Source: Ochrobactrum vermis
Lineage (GTDB): Bacteria; Pseudomonadota; Alphaproteobacteria; Rhizobiales; Rhizobiaceae
Reading direction: 5' to 3'
Assembly (NCBI RefSeq): GCF_002975205.1
Contig: NZ_PCOC01000001.1
Span: 310,001 to 374,000, forward strand
Length of the DNA: 64,000 nt
Part shown: positions 46,069-55,891 of the stretch, one piece after another
Layout: each line of letters starts with the position of its first letter
Numbering within the stretch: position 1 is the stretch's first letter
Position numbers and translations under genes: made by a program
The notes under the pieces: generated by a model
The model's database searches: none
Seen by the model: the letters and a program-made list of their open reading frames with translations, nothing else
What the model was told of the DNA's origin: nothing

Positions 46069-48260
46069 TGAAAGGGTTGCGACTGGTCATATCTGCTTCG
46101 CTTATAGGCCTCGCAATGCCCGGCGCCAATGCTGAAGAATGGCTTCCGGTCACAGAAAACAATCTCGAAATTTCCGCAGAAAGCCCTCTGGATTTTTCAG
46201 GTTTTCTGCCAAATACCCCGATTGACGAGAAAAATCGTTTGATCGCAAATGCTGACGGGCATTTCGCGCAGGCTGACAAGCCGGATCAAGCGATGCGGCT
46301 ACAGTGTGCGGCGATTGGCTGGGGGCCTCCATCTTCAGGCGACGTGGATCATGCGTTCATCGATCGATATGTCCGACAGCTCCGCTTGCATGGCTACAAC
46401 ATAGCCCGGTTTCATTTCGTCGATGCCGATCTGATGCTTGGACAGGCGCGCGATTTCGACTTCCGTCCCGAAGCGCTTGACCGGACGCGCTACCTGATGG
46501 CAGCGCTCAAACGTGAAGGTATTTACTGGATCATTGACGGGCTTACGTCTGAAAGCGGCGCTTTCGGCGGAAAGGACACTGATCGTTGGGGACTGGAAGG
46601 TAATCTGAAGCGCCGGGCCTTTGTGGAAGATGCGGCATTCGAACATTGGCTGCGCTTCCAGAAAGAAGTCTACGCTACAGTCAATCCCTATACCGGCCTT
46701 TCACCTCTAGAAGATCCTGCTCTCGCTCTGGTCATTCCGTTCAACGAAAATGGTATCGAGTTTACGAGCTTCGTGCATGAGAATGACGATGGGACCAGAT
46801 TTTGGCCGGGTTATCGTCCCGCGTTCAATGCATTCCTCATAAAACGCTATGCCGATACTGCTGGCTTGTCACGAGCATGGGGTGGTTTGGCCTCCGACGA
46901 AAATCTGGAGCAGCAAACCATCCATCTGCCCGAAAGCCGCAGCAGTGGGGGGAGGAGGCTCCGGGATTTTCAGGCCTTTCTCGTCGAAAGTGAACGTTTG
47001 CTGGCGCAACGGATGGAGGGGGCGCTGCGCGATCTTGGCTATCGCGGTCCGATCGCCCCTTACAACAACTGGTTCACGGTCCAAACGGCCCTTTCGCGAC
47101 AGCCTCAGAAAGTGGTGGCGGCCAATACCTATCAGGACTGGATCGGAACTCTCAGCCCGGGTACGGCAATCAAGCATGCGAGCTCGATTGCCGACGCTGC
47201 TTCCTATGTCAGTGAGATCGCTGCCGGGCGCTGGATCGGCCGGCCGTTTCTTGTGACCGAGTATGAGCAGCTGTTCTGGAACAGTCATCGGTATGAGGCG
47301 GGTCTGGTGTTTCCGGCCTATGCGGCATTGCAAGGCTGGGACGGTATCTGCCGTCATGGCCAGGGACCCCTGACGCTTGCATTTGATGAGGCAGCTCCGT
47401 TTCGTCAACGTATCGTGCCGTACACTTTCGCGGTAGATCCGGTTGCGCGTGCCGGCGAAACACTGGCAGCGCTCCTGTTTCGCCGGGGAGACGTCGAAAC
47501 CGCAGCTTTCGATGTGCCATTCATGACGCAAGGAGAGACGAGCCTTGGTGAATCGCTCGAACTTCGGGAACCGGCCCGGCTGAAACCGCTAGCACTTCTT
47601 GGCGGGATTGGTCTTGCCGCGAAGGAACTGGCGTGGCCGCAAGGCTTGCAGAAAAAAGTCGCGGTTGACTATCGGAACGTGTCACTCGACAACGTGTTAC
47701 AGCGCTTGAAAGCAACAGGACTTCTTTCGGATGATAACGTGACCAATCCCTCGCAAGGCTTGTTTGAAAGTGCCACCGGTCAAATCCGGCTCGACCGTAA
47801 CAAGCAGCGGATGCACGTGGTCACACCTAAGACAGAGGCTATCGCCTTTGCCGAACTGAAAAATCGGCTGACTTTGAATGAGTTATCCATTGGTAATGCC
47901 GAGGAAAGAGGCTTGTTTGCTGTTTCGGCAATTGATGAGAAGCCGCTGAAGGACAGCGAAAAGCTGCTGATAATTTTCGCCAGCGATGCTCGTAATACTG
48001 ATATGCGCTTCCGCGACAAGGCGGAGAAAGTCATAGAGGATTGGGGGCGACTGCCCGTCACTTTGCTGCGCAATCGGGTGGATGTGAGACTGGCAGGAAA
48101 TACGATTTCATGGATGCTCTCGCCAGTCGGCCTTGACGGCAAGGTTCACGAAGAAATAGCGGTGGGGTCCGGCCCCATTGCTTTCCGGCTTGATAACGCA
48201 GCGGGCAAGGAGGGGCCGACGACTTTCTTCCTTTTGGAACGAAAACTCGCAGTTCAATAG
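46068..48260 (+). CDS. Secreted GH-A-like glycoside hydrolase of the exopolysaccharide locus
   Basis: This 730-residue protein has a Sec signal peptide (MKGLRLVISASLIGLAMPGANA). A TIM-barrel-like region follows, with HGYNIARFHFVDAD (about 108-121), IPFNENGIEF (acid/base glutamate about E227) and FLVTEYEQLFWNS (nucleophile glutamate about E398). These asparagine-glutamate and late-strand glutamate positions fit clan GH-A. The C-terminal 200 residues form a beta-rich domain. I prefer the ATG at 46068, coupled to the GT2 stop, over an in-frame start at 45972 inside that gene. It may trim the polymer in the periplasm, as PslG does for Psl (family analogy). Confidence 0.82.
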   Translation: MKGLRLVISASLIGLAMPGANAEEWLPVTENNLEISAESPLDFSGFLPNTPIDEKNRLIANADGHFAQADKPDQAMRLQCAAIGWGPPSSGDVDHAFIDRYVRQLRLHGYNIARFHFVDADLMLGQARDFDFRPEALDRTRYLMAALKREGIYWIIDGLTSESGAFGGKDTDRWGLEGNLKRRAFVEDAAFEHWLRFQKEVYATVNPYTGLSPLEDPALALVIPFNENGIEFTSFVHENDDGTRFWPGYRPAFNAFLIKRYADTAGLSRAWGGLASDENLEQQTIHLPESRSSGGRRLRDFQAFLVESERLLAQRMEGALRDLGYRGPIAPYNNWFTVQTALSRQPQKVVAANTYQDWIGTLSPGTAIKHASSIADAASYVSEIAAGRWIGRPFLVTEYEQLFWNSHRYEAGLVFPAYAALQGWDGICRHGQGPLTLAFDEAAPFRQRIVPYTFAVDPVARAGETLAALLFRRGDVETAAFDVPFMTQGETSLGESLELREPARLKPLALLGGIGLAAKELAWPQGLQKKVAVDYRNVSLDNVLQRLKATGLLSDDNVTNPSQGLFESATGQIRLDRNKQRMHVVTPKTEAIAFAELKNRLTLNELSIGNAEERGLFAVSAIDEKPLKDSEKLLIIFASDARNTDMRFRDKAEKVIEDWGRLPVTLLRNRVDVRLAGNTISWMLSPVGLDGKVHEEIAVGSGPIAFRLDNAAGKEGPTTFFLLERKLAVQ

Positions 48261-49375
48261 AAGTCTGTCGATAGCCTGCTCCAGCTTTCGCCAGCCAATC
48301 CGCCAATGAAAATATCATTGCGGTGTACCGCGTTCAACATGTCCGCGCTTGCAGTAACAACACAGACATTGGCTTTCAGACGAAAGAACATGATGGATTG
48401 TTGCGAAAGGGCATTGAGATAGCGCGGGTCTACCCGGCCTTGCGCTGCGATATGCCCTTCTTCCTGCACGTGAAGCAGCATCGCATCGACGGCATGTTTT
48501 TCCGTTCCGGCTTGTGCGATGACGTTCAAAACTTCAGCCATGCCGTTGGGACGGCTGTAGTAACAGAAAAAGCCGCTCGGACTGCCGGTATGGTCGTTGA
48601 TCGCGCAGAGGTGCAATGTACCAGCAGCCTGATTGTCCAACGCCATCTGAAACAACCAGTTGATGTCGCTTTCGGTCCAGACCGGATGGGCCGAATAGCT
48701 CTCGAGCAAGCCAGGAACGAGTGAGACCGCTTCTTCAAGCGCTATTTCCTTCACATTCGCTCGGGATTTGGCGGCTTTCTTGATCGGGGGAAGCGGAAAA
48801 AGCGGGTTGAGCATTTTGCCGACTGAACTTGTCGCCCATCCATCAAGGATCGGCCGCCGTTCGGCGAGGTAACTGGCCACATAGCTTGCTGCTTGGAACA
48901 CGCGGGTCCACCCAAGCCCGTGTGTGCTGAGCGTCACCCCTCCTATAGCCTCGAAATGTCTGAGGCTCACTGGCGCCGCACTGTCGCTGAAATTGAGTAT
49001 CTTGTCGCTTGGACGCAAGGTGAGGGTCAGTTCGGCGGCACCGCGTGGCGACATGTCCGGCTTCATCATGAAAGCACATAGCAGTCGCCCCATGATCGTT
49101 CGGCCATTGACCCTGTAGGGGATTGGGAGAACCGAGAGGGCGCTATCGATCCCACCATGATCGTCCTCGTGCACGACACTGCCGATTGCAGGATCGTAAT
49201 AGGGGTTCTCAAAAAAGAACTTCTGAAAGAACTGATCGAAGTTTTCGTTACAAGATTTCGATTGTGGGCGGAAAACTTGCTGGAACAGGGTGCGGACGGC
49301 TGGAATATCGTCGGTATCCATCGCGCGAACACGTCGCGATTTGGTGCCATTTGCTGGTATCGAAACATGCGCCAT
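48254..49375 (-). CDS. GNAT-family N-acetyltransferase-like protein
   Basis: This 373-residue protein has an N-terminal GNAT-type half (RRVRAMDTDDIPAVRTLFQQVF, MGRLLCAFMMKPDMSPRGAA) and a second half with SGFFCYYSRPNGMAEVLNV, resembling two-domain acyltransferases in polysaccharide loci. It starts on the base after the flippase stop codon, so it is in one operon with the flippase. The 3' end overlaps the glycosidase gene by 7 bases, tail to tail. The substrate is unknown. Confidence 0.78.
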   Translation of the reverse strand: MAHVSIPANGTKSRRVRAMDTDDIPAVRTLFQQVFRPQSKSCNENFDQFFQKFFFENPYYDPAIGSVVHEDDHGGIDSALSVLPIPYRVNGRTIMGRLLCAFMMKPDMSPRGAAELTLTLRPSDKILNFSDSAAPVSLRHFEAIGGVTLSTHGLGWTRVFQAASYVASYLAERRPILDGWATSSVGKMLNPLFPLPPIKKAAKSRANVKEIALEEAVSLVPGLLESYSAHPVWTESDINWLFQMALDNQAAGTLHLCAINDHTGSPSGFFCYYSRPNGMAEVLNVIAQAGTEKHAVDAMLLHVQEEGHIAAQGRVDPRYLNALSQQSIMFFRLKANVCVVTASADMLNAVHRNDIFIGGLAGESWSRLSTDFY

Positions 49376-50824
49376 CTAAGCCCCCACTTGCTTGAAACCG
49401 CCTTTTTTCTCTTCTGCGTCACGACTCCGGCGAACGAGGTAGATAACGCAACCCCACGATGCCAACACGATACTGATTTCAATTACGTAAATGGCCGCGA
49501 AAGTTCCTGTGATCGGGGCGTACCACGTTGCCAATGCCAGAAGCGGCGCGCCGAGGATATTGCCTGTGTTCAGGACCGCAGTGCGGTAGCTGTGCTGGCT
49601 TGCTGCACCCAGGAGATCGACCGCTATCGACCATAAGGCAACGAACACCGTGATCCAGCAAAGTGTGCGGCAGAAGGAAACCAGCGTGTCGTATTCGCTG
49701 CCGAACAGATAGGGCAGGTAAGGCGCGATAATAAACACAGCCAGCGATGTGAATATGCCAATCGCAAAAGCAGCGCCGAGCAAGCGCATCGTGATCGGCA
49801 GGGCATGATGAATGCCATTTGCGCTGGCGCGTGCCAGATGAGGATAGACGAGACGGTTCATCGCCTCGACGGTCAGTGTGCTGCTGTCGATGATGCGGCG
49901 GGTGACGCCATAACTGCCGACGACGCTTGGCGGCATCAACGTGCCGAGGAGCAGAAGGTCTGCGTTCTGGCGGACTGCCTTAAAGATGAACTGCGATGCA
50001 AACATCACACCGAGCCGCAGTTCGTCGCGTACAATCGTGTATTGCGGCCGACCGAGCCTGCGCAAGAACAGGGCATAAACTACGGCGACCAGTACATGAA
50101 CCCCGAATTGCCAATAGGCCCAGCCGACAACGGTAGAGACGCCGAATACGAGGCAAGCGATTGCTGCGGCAATCGTGCGAGCCACGGCAAATCCAACAAC
50201 GGAGAGATTGGCGGATATGAAGTCGGTATGTGCGATATAGATCTGCTCGACCAGCAGGATAAGGCGCACCAGCACAATGTTCGTGACAAGCAGCAGGAAA
50301 AGCCCAACCAGGTTGCCGGAGAATTCCGGAGCGCTGCTTAGCCAGAACGGCAGTATCAGCATTCCAGCAGCGACGAGTATGATGCCGGTTATTGCGATGA
50401 GAATAAGATTGTGGCCAAGCATTGCCGGATAGATTGCCCGATCCTGCGCCACGCGACGCACGAGGCACTCTGCTCCGCCAAGGCCACAGATGAAAGTGGC
50501 GATGCTGGTTACCGCCATGACCGTCACGAACAGACCAAACTCGTGAGAGCCGAGATATCGCGCCAGAATAGCAAATGTAAAAAGCTGCGCGATGTTTGCC
50601 GCGAAAAGGCTGCCGCTAGAAGCTGCGTAGGACAGTAATGTCGACCAATGGCGTTTCAAGTTTTTATACCAAATGTTCAGGCTGTTCCAGCCCAGCGTGC
50701 TTTTGGGAGAATAAAAGACGCGCTCGAATTTCAAGAAAAGCTTATGGCAGCGAACCGGATTATTTTTCGTAAAGCTTCTGGTGGTGAGACATATGCTCCA
50801 TCTTCTCTTAATCCCGAAAAACAC
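49376..50824 (-). CDS. Wzx-like polysaccharide flippase
   Basis: This protein of up to 482 residues has about twelve hydrophobic segments in the MOP/MATE-like pattern of Wzx proteins (LFAANIAQLFTFAILARYLGSHEFGLFVTVMAV near the start, VGSYGVTRRIIDSSTL in the middle). It would flip the lipid-linked repeat across the inner membrane. The start is uncertain: the longest frame begins at a GTG at 50824, but the membrane domain begins about 60 residues later, so a shorter protein is possible. It is followed directly by the GNAT-like gene. Confidence 0.85.
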   Translation of the reverse strand: MFFGIKRRWSICLTTRSFTKNNPVRCHKLFLKFERVFYSPKSTLGWNSLNIWYKNLKRHWSTLLSYAASSGSLFAANIAQLFTFAILARYLGSHEFGLFVTVMAVTSIATFICGLGGAECLVRRVAQDRAIYPAMLGHNLILIAITGIILVAAGMLILPFWLSSAPEFSGNLVGLFLLLVTNIVLVRLILLVEQIYIAHTDFISANLSVVGFAVARTIAAAIACLVFGVSTVVGWAYWQFGVHVLVAVVYALFLRRLGRPQYTIVRDELRLGVMFASQFIFKAVRQNADLLLLGTLMPPSVVGSYGVTRRIIDSSTLTVEAMNRLVYPHLARASANGIHHALPITMRLLGAAFAIGIFTSLAVFIIAPYLPYLFGSEYDTLVSFCRTLCWITVFVALWSIAVDLLGAASQHSYRTAVLNTGNILGAPLLALATWYAPITGTFAAIYVIEISIVLASWGCVIYLVRRSRDAEEKKGGFKQVGA

Positions 50825-51004
50825 GAAGTGCCAAGCATGTCGGCCAAAATTTGTGAGGATCTATAGGACTAAATGACCATCATTTGCATTTTAGTGACAC
50901 TCTTGCACGAGATTGCCTTTCATTAACCGAATTTTTTAATCTTTAAGTCTAATGAAAACAGTAGCGCCATGTTTGCGCTATTGAGTGAACTTCAGGGGCG
51001 ACTA

Positions 51005-52534
51005 ATGTACACCTTGCGCGACCTCGCTTCGAAAGCACAGGTAACGGAGACCGGCGGTGAAAATCTGGCCTCCGTCGATGACCGGTTGCGCGCAGTCAGA
51101 CGCGAGACGCATATCGCCCGTGAAGAAGAAAAAGTCACCGAAACAGTCGCACCCGTAAACAAGGGACTGATGCTGCCTCAACTCGACCTGTTCGAGGCGC
51201 TTGCCTGGATGCGGGCTCGGTGGATTTTGATCGCGGCACTGGCAATAATAGGTGGCTTGGCGGGGCTCGCTTACGGCATGACGGCAAAGCCGCGATACAC
51301 AGCCTATACGGATTTGCTGGTTCCGCCGTCTGGGCTCCAGTTGTTGCCGAACGATGTCTATGCTCAAAGCATGCAAGCCGATAGCCAGATTCTCGACATC
51401 GAAAGCAAGATGCGCATCCTGACTTCCGGGAATGTACTCCGGCGGGTCGTGACGGACTTGAAACTGAATGAAGATGAGGAGTTTGTTCCTCCTCCGCCCG
51501 CCTTCGATCTGCGGGCTATGCTGGGCCTCAGCAAACCGGCGGGTCCAAAAGATGACACGCTGACCGCGGTTCGCGCACTTTCGCAGCGGATCAACGTTAC
51601 GCGACCTGAACGGTCCTATCTGGTTACGATTGCTGTCTGGACCGAAAATCCCGAGAAATCCGTGCGGGTTGCGGATTCTCTGGCGAGTGCTTTCCAGGAA
51701 GAAGTCGCACAAGCGGATGCCGATGGGGCGGGGCGCGCTGCCGCCGCCTTGTCCGAACGGCTGTCTTCGCTGCAGAAAGCAGCAACTGGGGCGGAAGAAA
51801 AAGTCGCGGCGTTCCGCAGGGCGCATGGTCTGCAGACTGCGGGCGGGGAACTCGTCAGCACCCAGTCGATGACACAGATCAACTCCAAGCTGGTCGATGC
51901 CAAAGCGCGCGTCGCCGATGCAAGCACGCGCTATGAGGAACTGACCAGGGACACGGGCAGCGCAGTTAGCCCGGCAAGCACGTTGCAGTCGCCCACCATG
52001 ACAAACTTGCGTGGACAATATGCATCGCTGAAACAGCGTTACGATGCTCTCACCATGACCTACGGGCCGCGTTATCCGGAACTGATAAACACGGAACGTC
52101 AGCTTGCCGGTCTGGAACAGCAGATGATGCAGGAGCGGGCACGTATCCTGCAATCGGCCAAGGTTGATCTCGATCAGGCAAATGCCGTTGTCGCAGCTCT
52201 CAATGCGCAGGCAGCTTCCGCACGTTCGGCTGTCGCACTCGACAATGATGCGCAAGTTCAGCTTTCAGACCTCGAACGTGACATGGCCGCCAAAGTGGCG
52301 ATCTACAATACGTTCCTGACCCGGTCGTCGGAGACAAGCCAGCGCCAGCAACTTGATGCGACGAACATTCGGATCATTTCGACCGCCATTCCTCCCATCA
52401 GTCGTAGCTGGCCGCCCAAGACTATGGTGCTTGGTGTCGGCGGCGGCATCGCTGGAATGGGTCTTGGCGTGGTTCTCGCACTTGGTTTGGGCTATCTTGG
52501 TGCGTGGCGGCGAAACCGAGAGGATCTGGTCTGA
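51005..52534 (+). CDS. Polysaccharide co-polymerase, Wzz/ExoP N-domain type without kinase
   Basis: This protein of about 509 residues has a cytoplasmic N-terminus, a first membrane segment (about residues 72-92) and a periplasmic region with long coiled coil (about 225-440). A second membrane segment is preceded by the proline-rich PPISRSWPPKT motif and followed by GGGIAGMGLG, as in ExoP/Wzz. It stops there, with no C-terminal BY-kinase domain. It controls chain length or export with the polymerase encoded next. I prefer the ATG at 51005 (AGGGGCG upstream). An in-frame ATG at 50969 would add 12 residues. Confidence 0.88.
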   Translation: MYTLRDLASKAQVTETGGENLASVDDRLRAVRRETHIAREEEKVTETVAPVNKGLMLPQLDLFEALAWMRARWILIAALAIIGGLAGLAYGMTAKPRYTAYTDLLVPPSGLQLLPNDVYAQSMQADSQILDIESKMRILTSGNVLRRVVTDLKLNEDEEFVPPPPAFDLRAMLGLSKPAGPKDDTLTAVRALSQRINVTRPERSYLVTIAVWTENPEKSVRVADSLASAFQEEVAQADADGAGRAAAALSERLSSLQKAATGAEEKVAAFRRAHGLQTAGGELVSTQSMTQINSKLVDAKARVADASTRYEELTRDTGSAVSPASTLQSPTMTNLRGQYASLKQRYDALTMTYGPRYPELINTERQLAGLEQQMMQERARILQSAKVDLDQANAVVAALNAQAASARSAVALDNDAQVQLSDLERDMAAKVAIYNTFLTRSSETSQRQQLDATNIRIISTAIPPISRSWPPKTMVLGVGGGIAGMGLGVVLALGLGYLGAWRRNREDLV

Positions 52535-52535
52535 C

Positions 52536-53828
52536 TTGGCTGAGTTATCGGTACATTGCCGTGTGGAGACACAGCCGCGAGTCTCGTCGACTATCGGGGC
52601 TGCACTCTTTCTCTGCATGTTCTTGTTTGTCTGGATAGGCACGAGCCCCTATCCCGATCTTGGCACTGTTACCGGTGTGACTGCTACAGCCGCAGCATCC
52701 AGTTCGTTGAACCAGCTGGTCACCTTGTTCCTTACAGGCAGCTTTCTGGTTTGTGCGCTAAGCGGCTCCATGCGCAATGCCGTCATGCAACCGCGCCTTT
52801 TGATTGGTCTGATTTTCTTTTGGCTCTTCCTGACCGCCTTGCTGTCGGCTCATCCCATGATTGCCAGCAAGAAGGTCGTCCTGTCTATCCTGACCGCCTT
52901 GAATGCGAGCATTTTTCTTATATTGCCGCAATCCGAACGCCAGATGGCGCGGTTGCTGGCAATTGGTTCATTGATAACGCTGGCATTTGCTTATTTTGGC
53001 ATAATCTTCATGCCGCAACGCGCCATTCATCAGGCGACTGAAGTCATCGAGCCCATGCTGGCCGGTTCGTGGCGCGGTCACTATCCGCACAAGAATGCTG
53101 CCGCTGCATCGCTGGTGCTGATGAGCTTTTTCGGGCTCTATATCTGGAAAGCCGGGTTACCAAAAACCGGTCTGCTTATCGTCGCCCTTTGCGTGTTTTT
53201 CGTTCTGCATACGGGCGGCAAGACATCGACGGCCATGTTGCCCTTCATTGTCCTGATGTCGCTGGTCTTTGTCAGGATGAAATGGACGCGGGTTTTCATT
53301 TCGATCGGCGGGATTGTCGCCTTCAACGTTGTTGCCGTCGGTGCGGCTGTCTTCGATCCCTTGCGCGAGCTTGTTCAAAGCCTGGGAGTGGACGCCAGCT
53401 TCACAAATCGATCCGATATCTGGAAACTCGCATTCGCTGCTATTTCGGCCAAACCGATATTTGGTTATGGTCTGGACTCGTTCTGGAAAACCCCTGAAAT
53501 GGTCTATGCGGGCGGCGGCGGTGCCAGTTGGGCTGTTGCAGCCTTCAATGCGCATAATTCTTTCCTGGATATGATGATCAATGCGGGGGTTATTGGTTTA
53601 ATTCTGACGCTTATCTGGATAATGGTCTTGCCGCTGCGATACATTAAGGAAGCGGAAAGCACAGATAACGACCCTATATTAACGCTCCTTTATATTCGCC
53701 TTTGGCTTTACGGATTATATATGTCTTGTATGGAAAGTACGTTCTTTCAGAACGGTGGGGCATTGTGGTTCTGTATTATGGTTGCTGTCTTCGGATTGCG
53801 CTTGCAGGCAAAGGCGAGGCTCGTCTGA
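52536..53828 (+). CDS. O-antigen ligase/ExoQ-like polysaccharide polymerase (Wzy type)
   Basis: This inner-membrane protein of about 430 residues has roughly ten to twelve membrane segments. The Wzy_C region contains HTGGKTSTAMLPFIV, FTNRSDIWKLAFAAISAKPIFGYGLDSFW and AFNAHNSFLDMMINAGVIGL, the usual RxxIW, GxGxxxF and HN motifs. The start is a likely TTG at 52536, just after the preceding stop and 11 bases past GAGAGGA. A longer frame from 52353 lies inside the preceding gene and is unlikely. It would polymerise flipped repeat units. Confidence 0.87.
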   Translation: MAELSVHCRVETQPRVSSTIGAALFLCMFLFVWIGTSPYPDLGTVTGVTATAAASSSLNQLVTLFLTGSFLVCALSGSMRNAVMQPRLLIGLIFFWLFLTALLSAHPMIASKKVVLSILTALNASIFLILPQSERQMARLLAIGSLITLAFAYFGIIFMPQRAIHQATEVIEPMLAGSWRGHYPHKNAAAASLVLMSFFGLYIWKAGLPKTGLLIVALCVFFVLHTGGKTSTAMLPFIVLMSLVFVRMKWTRVFISIGGIVAFNVVAVGAAVFDPLRELVQSLGVDASFTNRSDIWKLAFAAISAKPIFGYGLDSFWKTPEMVYAGGGGASWAVAAFNAHNSFLDMMINAGVIGLILTLIWIMVLPLRYIKEAESTDNDPILTLLYIRLWLYGLYMSCMESTFFQNGGALWFCIMVAVFGLRLQAKARLV

Positions 53829-53852
53829 AACAGCTTTTGGGGGGCTGGGGCA

Positions 53853-54650
53853 ATGGTGGAAATGGATAGTCTCGAGCGGGCGCGCAGTCGCCTGGAATGG
53901 TATGCCATTCGGCTGAACGACAGTATCAGTCGTCGGTTCCCATTGCGTCCGTTCTGCTTGCCGAAAAATGAGCGGATCATCACTTTTACGTTCGACGACG
54001 TGCCCGATACGGCGGAGAGCGCCGGGGCCGCTATTCTTGACGAACATGGGGTTCACGGCACCTTCTATATTGCTGGAAATCTGGTTGGTACGAAAGAGAC
54101 CAAAAGGAACCTGATCACGCAGGAAGGGTGCCGCAAGCTGGTCGAGCGTGGGCATGAATTGGGTTGTCATACCTATAGCCATCTCAAAGTCCCTTACGCC
54201 GGAGCGCGGGAGATCGCTTCCGATCTTGATCGTAACACAGCCTATCTCGATGCGTTCGAGCCGGATCGCGCTGAACTACGCAATTTTGCTTATCCTTATT
54301 GCGCATCTTCGATGATGTCGCGTCGGCTTTTTGCCGATCGTTTCGCAACATGTCGCGGCGGCGGTAACCGGATCAATCGCGGCATGATCGATCTGGCCTT
54401 TTTGCAAGCGGTCGAAATTAGGCAGCCCGATGACGAGGCCATACGCCAGACCCGTTGGATCGACGATCTGGATGCCAATCCCGGCTGGCTCGTCTTCTAC
54501 ACGCACGATGTCAGCGATACGCCAACCGAATTCGGGTGCAAACCTGAAACATTTGAACGCCTCGTATCTCATGCAATGAGAAGTGGAGCGACTGTTCTTT
54601 CTGTTCGCGAGGCCTTGGCGCGCCTTGGCGCGCAACGAGGTGCTGCTTGA
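53853..54650 (+). CDS. Polysaccharide deacetylase (NodB/CE4 family)
   Basis: This 265-residue protein has no signal peptide. CE4 motifs are visible: TFTFDDVPDTAESA (catalytic aspartates, about residues 44-57), GHELGCHTYSHLKVP (metal histidines, about 105-119), RNFAYPYC and FYTHDVSDTP. It could remove N-acetyl groups from the polysaccharide precursor on the cytoplasmic side. It is in the run polymerase-deacetylase-GT4-GT4 with tight spacing and overlaps the next gene by 4 bases. Confidence 0.9.
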   Translation: MVEMDSLERARSRLEWYAIRLNDSISRRFPLRPFCLPKNERIITFTFDDVPDTAESAGAAILDEHGVHGTFYIAGNLVGTKETKRNLITQEGCRKLVERGHELGCHTYSHLKVPYAGAREIASDLDRNTAYLDAFEPDRAELRNFAYPYCASSMMSRRLFADRFATCRGGGNRINRGMIDLAFLQAVEIRQPDDEAIRQTRWIDDLDANPGWLVFYTHDVSDTPTEFGCKPETFERLVSHAMRSGATVLSVREALARLGAQRGAA

Positions 54651-55891
54651 CGCATGTAAATGAAAAGGAACATCGCCTGTTGGCGATCAATAATTACTTT
54701 TATCGGCGCGGTGGCGCCGAGACTGTTTTTCTCGACCATATCAAACTGTTTTCTGAAAACGGCTGGCAAACAGCCCCCTTTGCCATGCAGCATCCGGACA
54801 ACTTTGCGTCCGACTGGTCCTCTTATTTCGTTTCGGAAATCGAGTATGGCCGGGAAAGCAGCCCGCTTACCAAAGTCGTGCAGGCAGGCAAGATCATTTA
54901 CTCATGGGAAGCGCGCGACCGCATCAAGGCGTTGATCGAACGGTTTCGCCCGAATGTCGCGCATGCGCACAATATCTATCATCATTTGTCGCCGTCGATT
55001 TTCCCGGTTCTGAAAGACGCGGGTGTCCCGACGGTTATGACGGCGCACGACCTGAAGCTGGCCTGTCCGGCCTATAAGATGCTGTCACATAACCAGATCT
55101 GCGAACGCTGCAAAGGCGGACGCATCTATAATGTGGCGCTTCACAAATGCATCAAGGATTCCACGACTTTGAGCGGGCTGGTTTTTGTCGAGACAGCGAT
55201 CCATCGCATGCTCGGTCTCTACCGCAATACGCTTGACCGGATTGTTGTGCCTAGCCGGTTCTATATTGCCAAACTCGCGGAATGGGGCTGGCCGGAGGAA
55301 AAGCTGGTCTATATCCCCAATTTCGCTCATACGGACGATCTGAAACCCTATGAGGATGAGGGCGATTATTTCGCCTATGTCGGAAGATTGGCGCCTGAAA
55401 AGGGGATCGGCACTCTCATTCGTGCCGCAGCCAGTGCGGGCCAGAAACTCGTCATTGCAGGCACCGGGCCTGAAGAACAGTCATTGCAGGCACTCGCGGC
55501 TGAGACAGGCGGTGACGTCACTTTCGCAGGCTATGTCTCGGGTGAGCGGCTGCATCGCCTGATTGGAGAAGCGAAAGCGCTCGTCCTACCGTCTGAATGG
55601 TATGAGAATGCTCCGATCAGTATTCTGGAAGCTTATGCTCTTGGGGTGCCGGTGATTGGCGCTGACATTGGCGGAATTCCTGAAATGATCATCGAAGGTG
55701 AGACCGGAATGGTCTCGCGTTCCGGGAGCGCCGACGATCTCGCCCGTGTTCTTGGCAATTTCGCGGAATTAACGCCGCAGGCACGACGCAAGATGGGAAA
55801 TGTAGGCCGGGTCTGGGCCGGCAACGAATTCTCACCGCAGGCGTACAGAAACCGCACGCTGGAGCTTTACGCCGAGTTGGGGGCGCTTTGA
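54647..55891 (+). CDS. Glycosyltransferase family 4
   Basis: This 414-residue GT-B protein starts at a TTG overlapping the deacetylase stop. N-domain: LAINNYFYRRGGAETVFLDH. C-domain: YVGRLAPEKGIGTLI (about residues 240-254) and the nucleotide-sugar site EWYENAPISILEAYALG (about 310-326). A cysteine-containing stretch CPAYKMLSHNQICERCKGG (about 140-158) is typical of one GT4 subgroup. It adds a sugar to the repeat unit at the cytoplasmic face. The acceptor and sugar are unknown. Confidence 0.9.
   Translation: MTHVNEKEHRLLAINNYFYRRGGAETVFLDHIKLFSENGWQTAPFAMQHPDNFASDWSSYFVSEIEYGRESSPLTKVVQAGKIIYSWEARDRIKALIERFRPNVAHAHNIYHHLSPSIFPVLKDAGVPTVMTAHDLKLACPAYKMLSHNQICERCKGGRIYNVALHKCIKDSTTLSGLVFVETAIHRMLGLYRNTLDRIVVPSRFYIAKLAEWGWPEEKLVYIPNFAHTDDLKPYEDEGDYFAYVGRLAPEKGIGTLIRAAASAGQKLVIAGTGPEEQSLQALAAETGGDVTFAGYVSGERLHRLIGEAKALVLPSEWYENAPISILEAYALGVPVIGADIGGIPEMIIEGETGMVSRSGSADDLARVLGNFAELTPQARRKMGNVGRVWAGNEFSPQAYRNRTLELYAELGAL

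Noticed and set aside
52353..52535. Longer start of the polymerase gene, 61 codons inside the co-polymerase gene
   Set aside because: The extra peptide is a shifted-frame reading of the preceding gene and is not membrane-protein-like; the TTG at 52536 follows the preceding stop.
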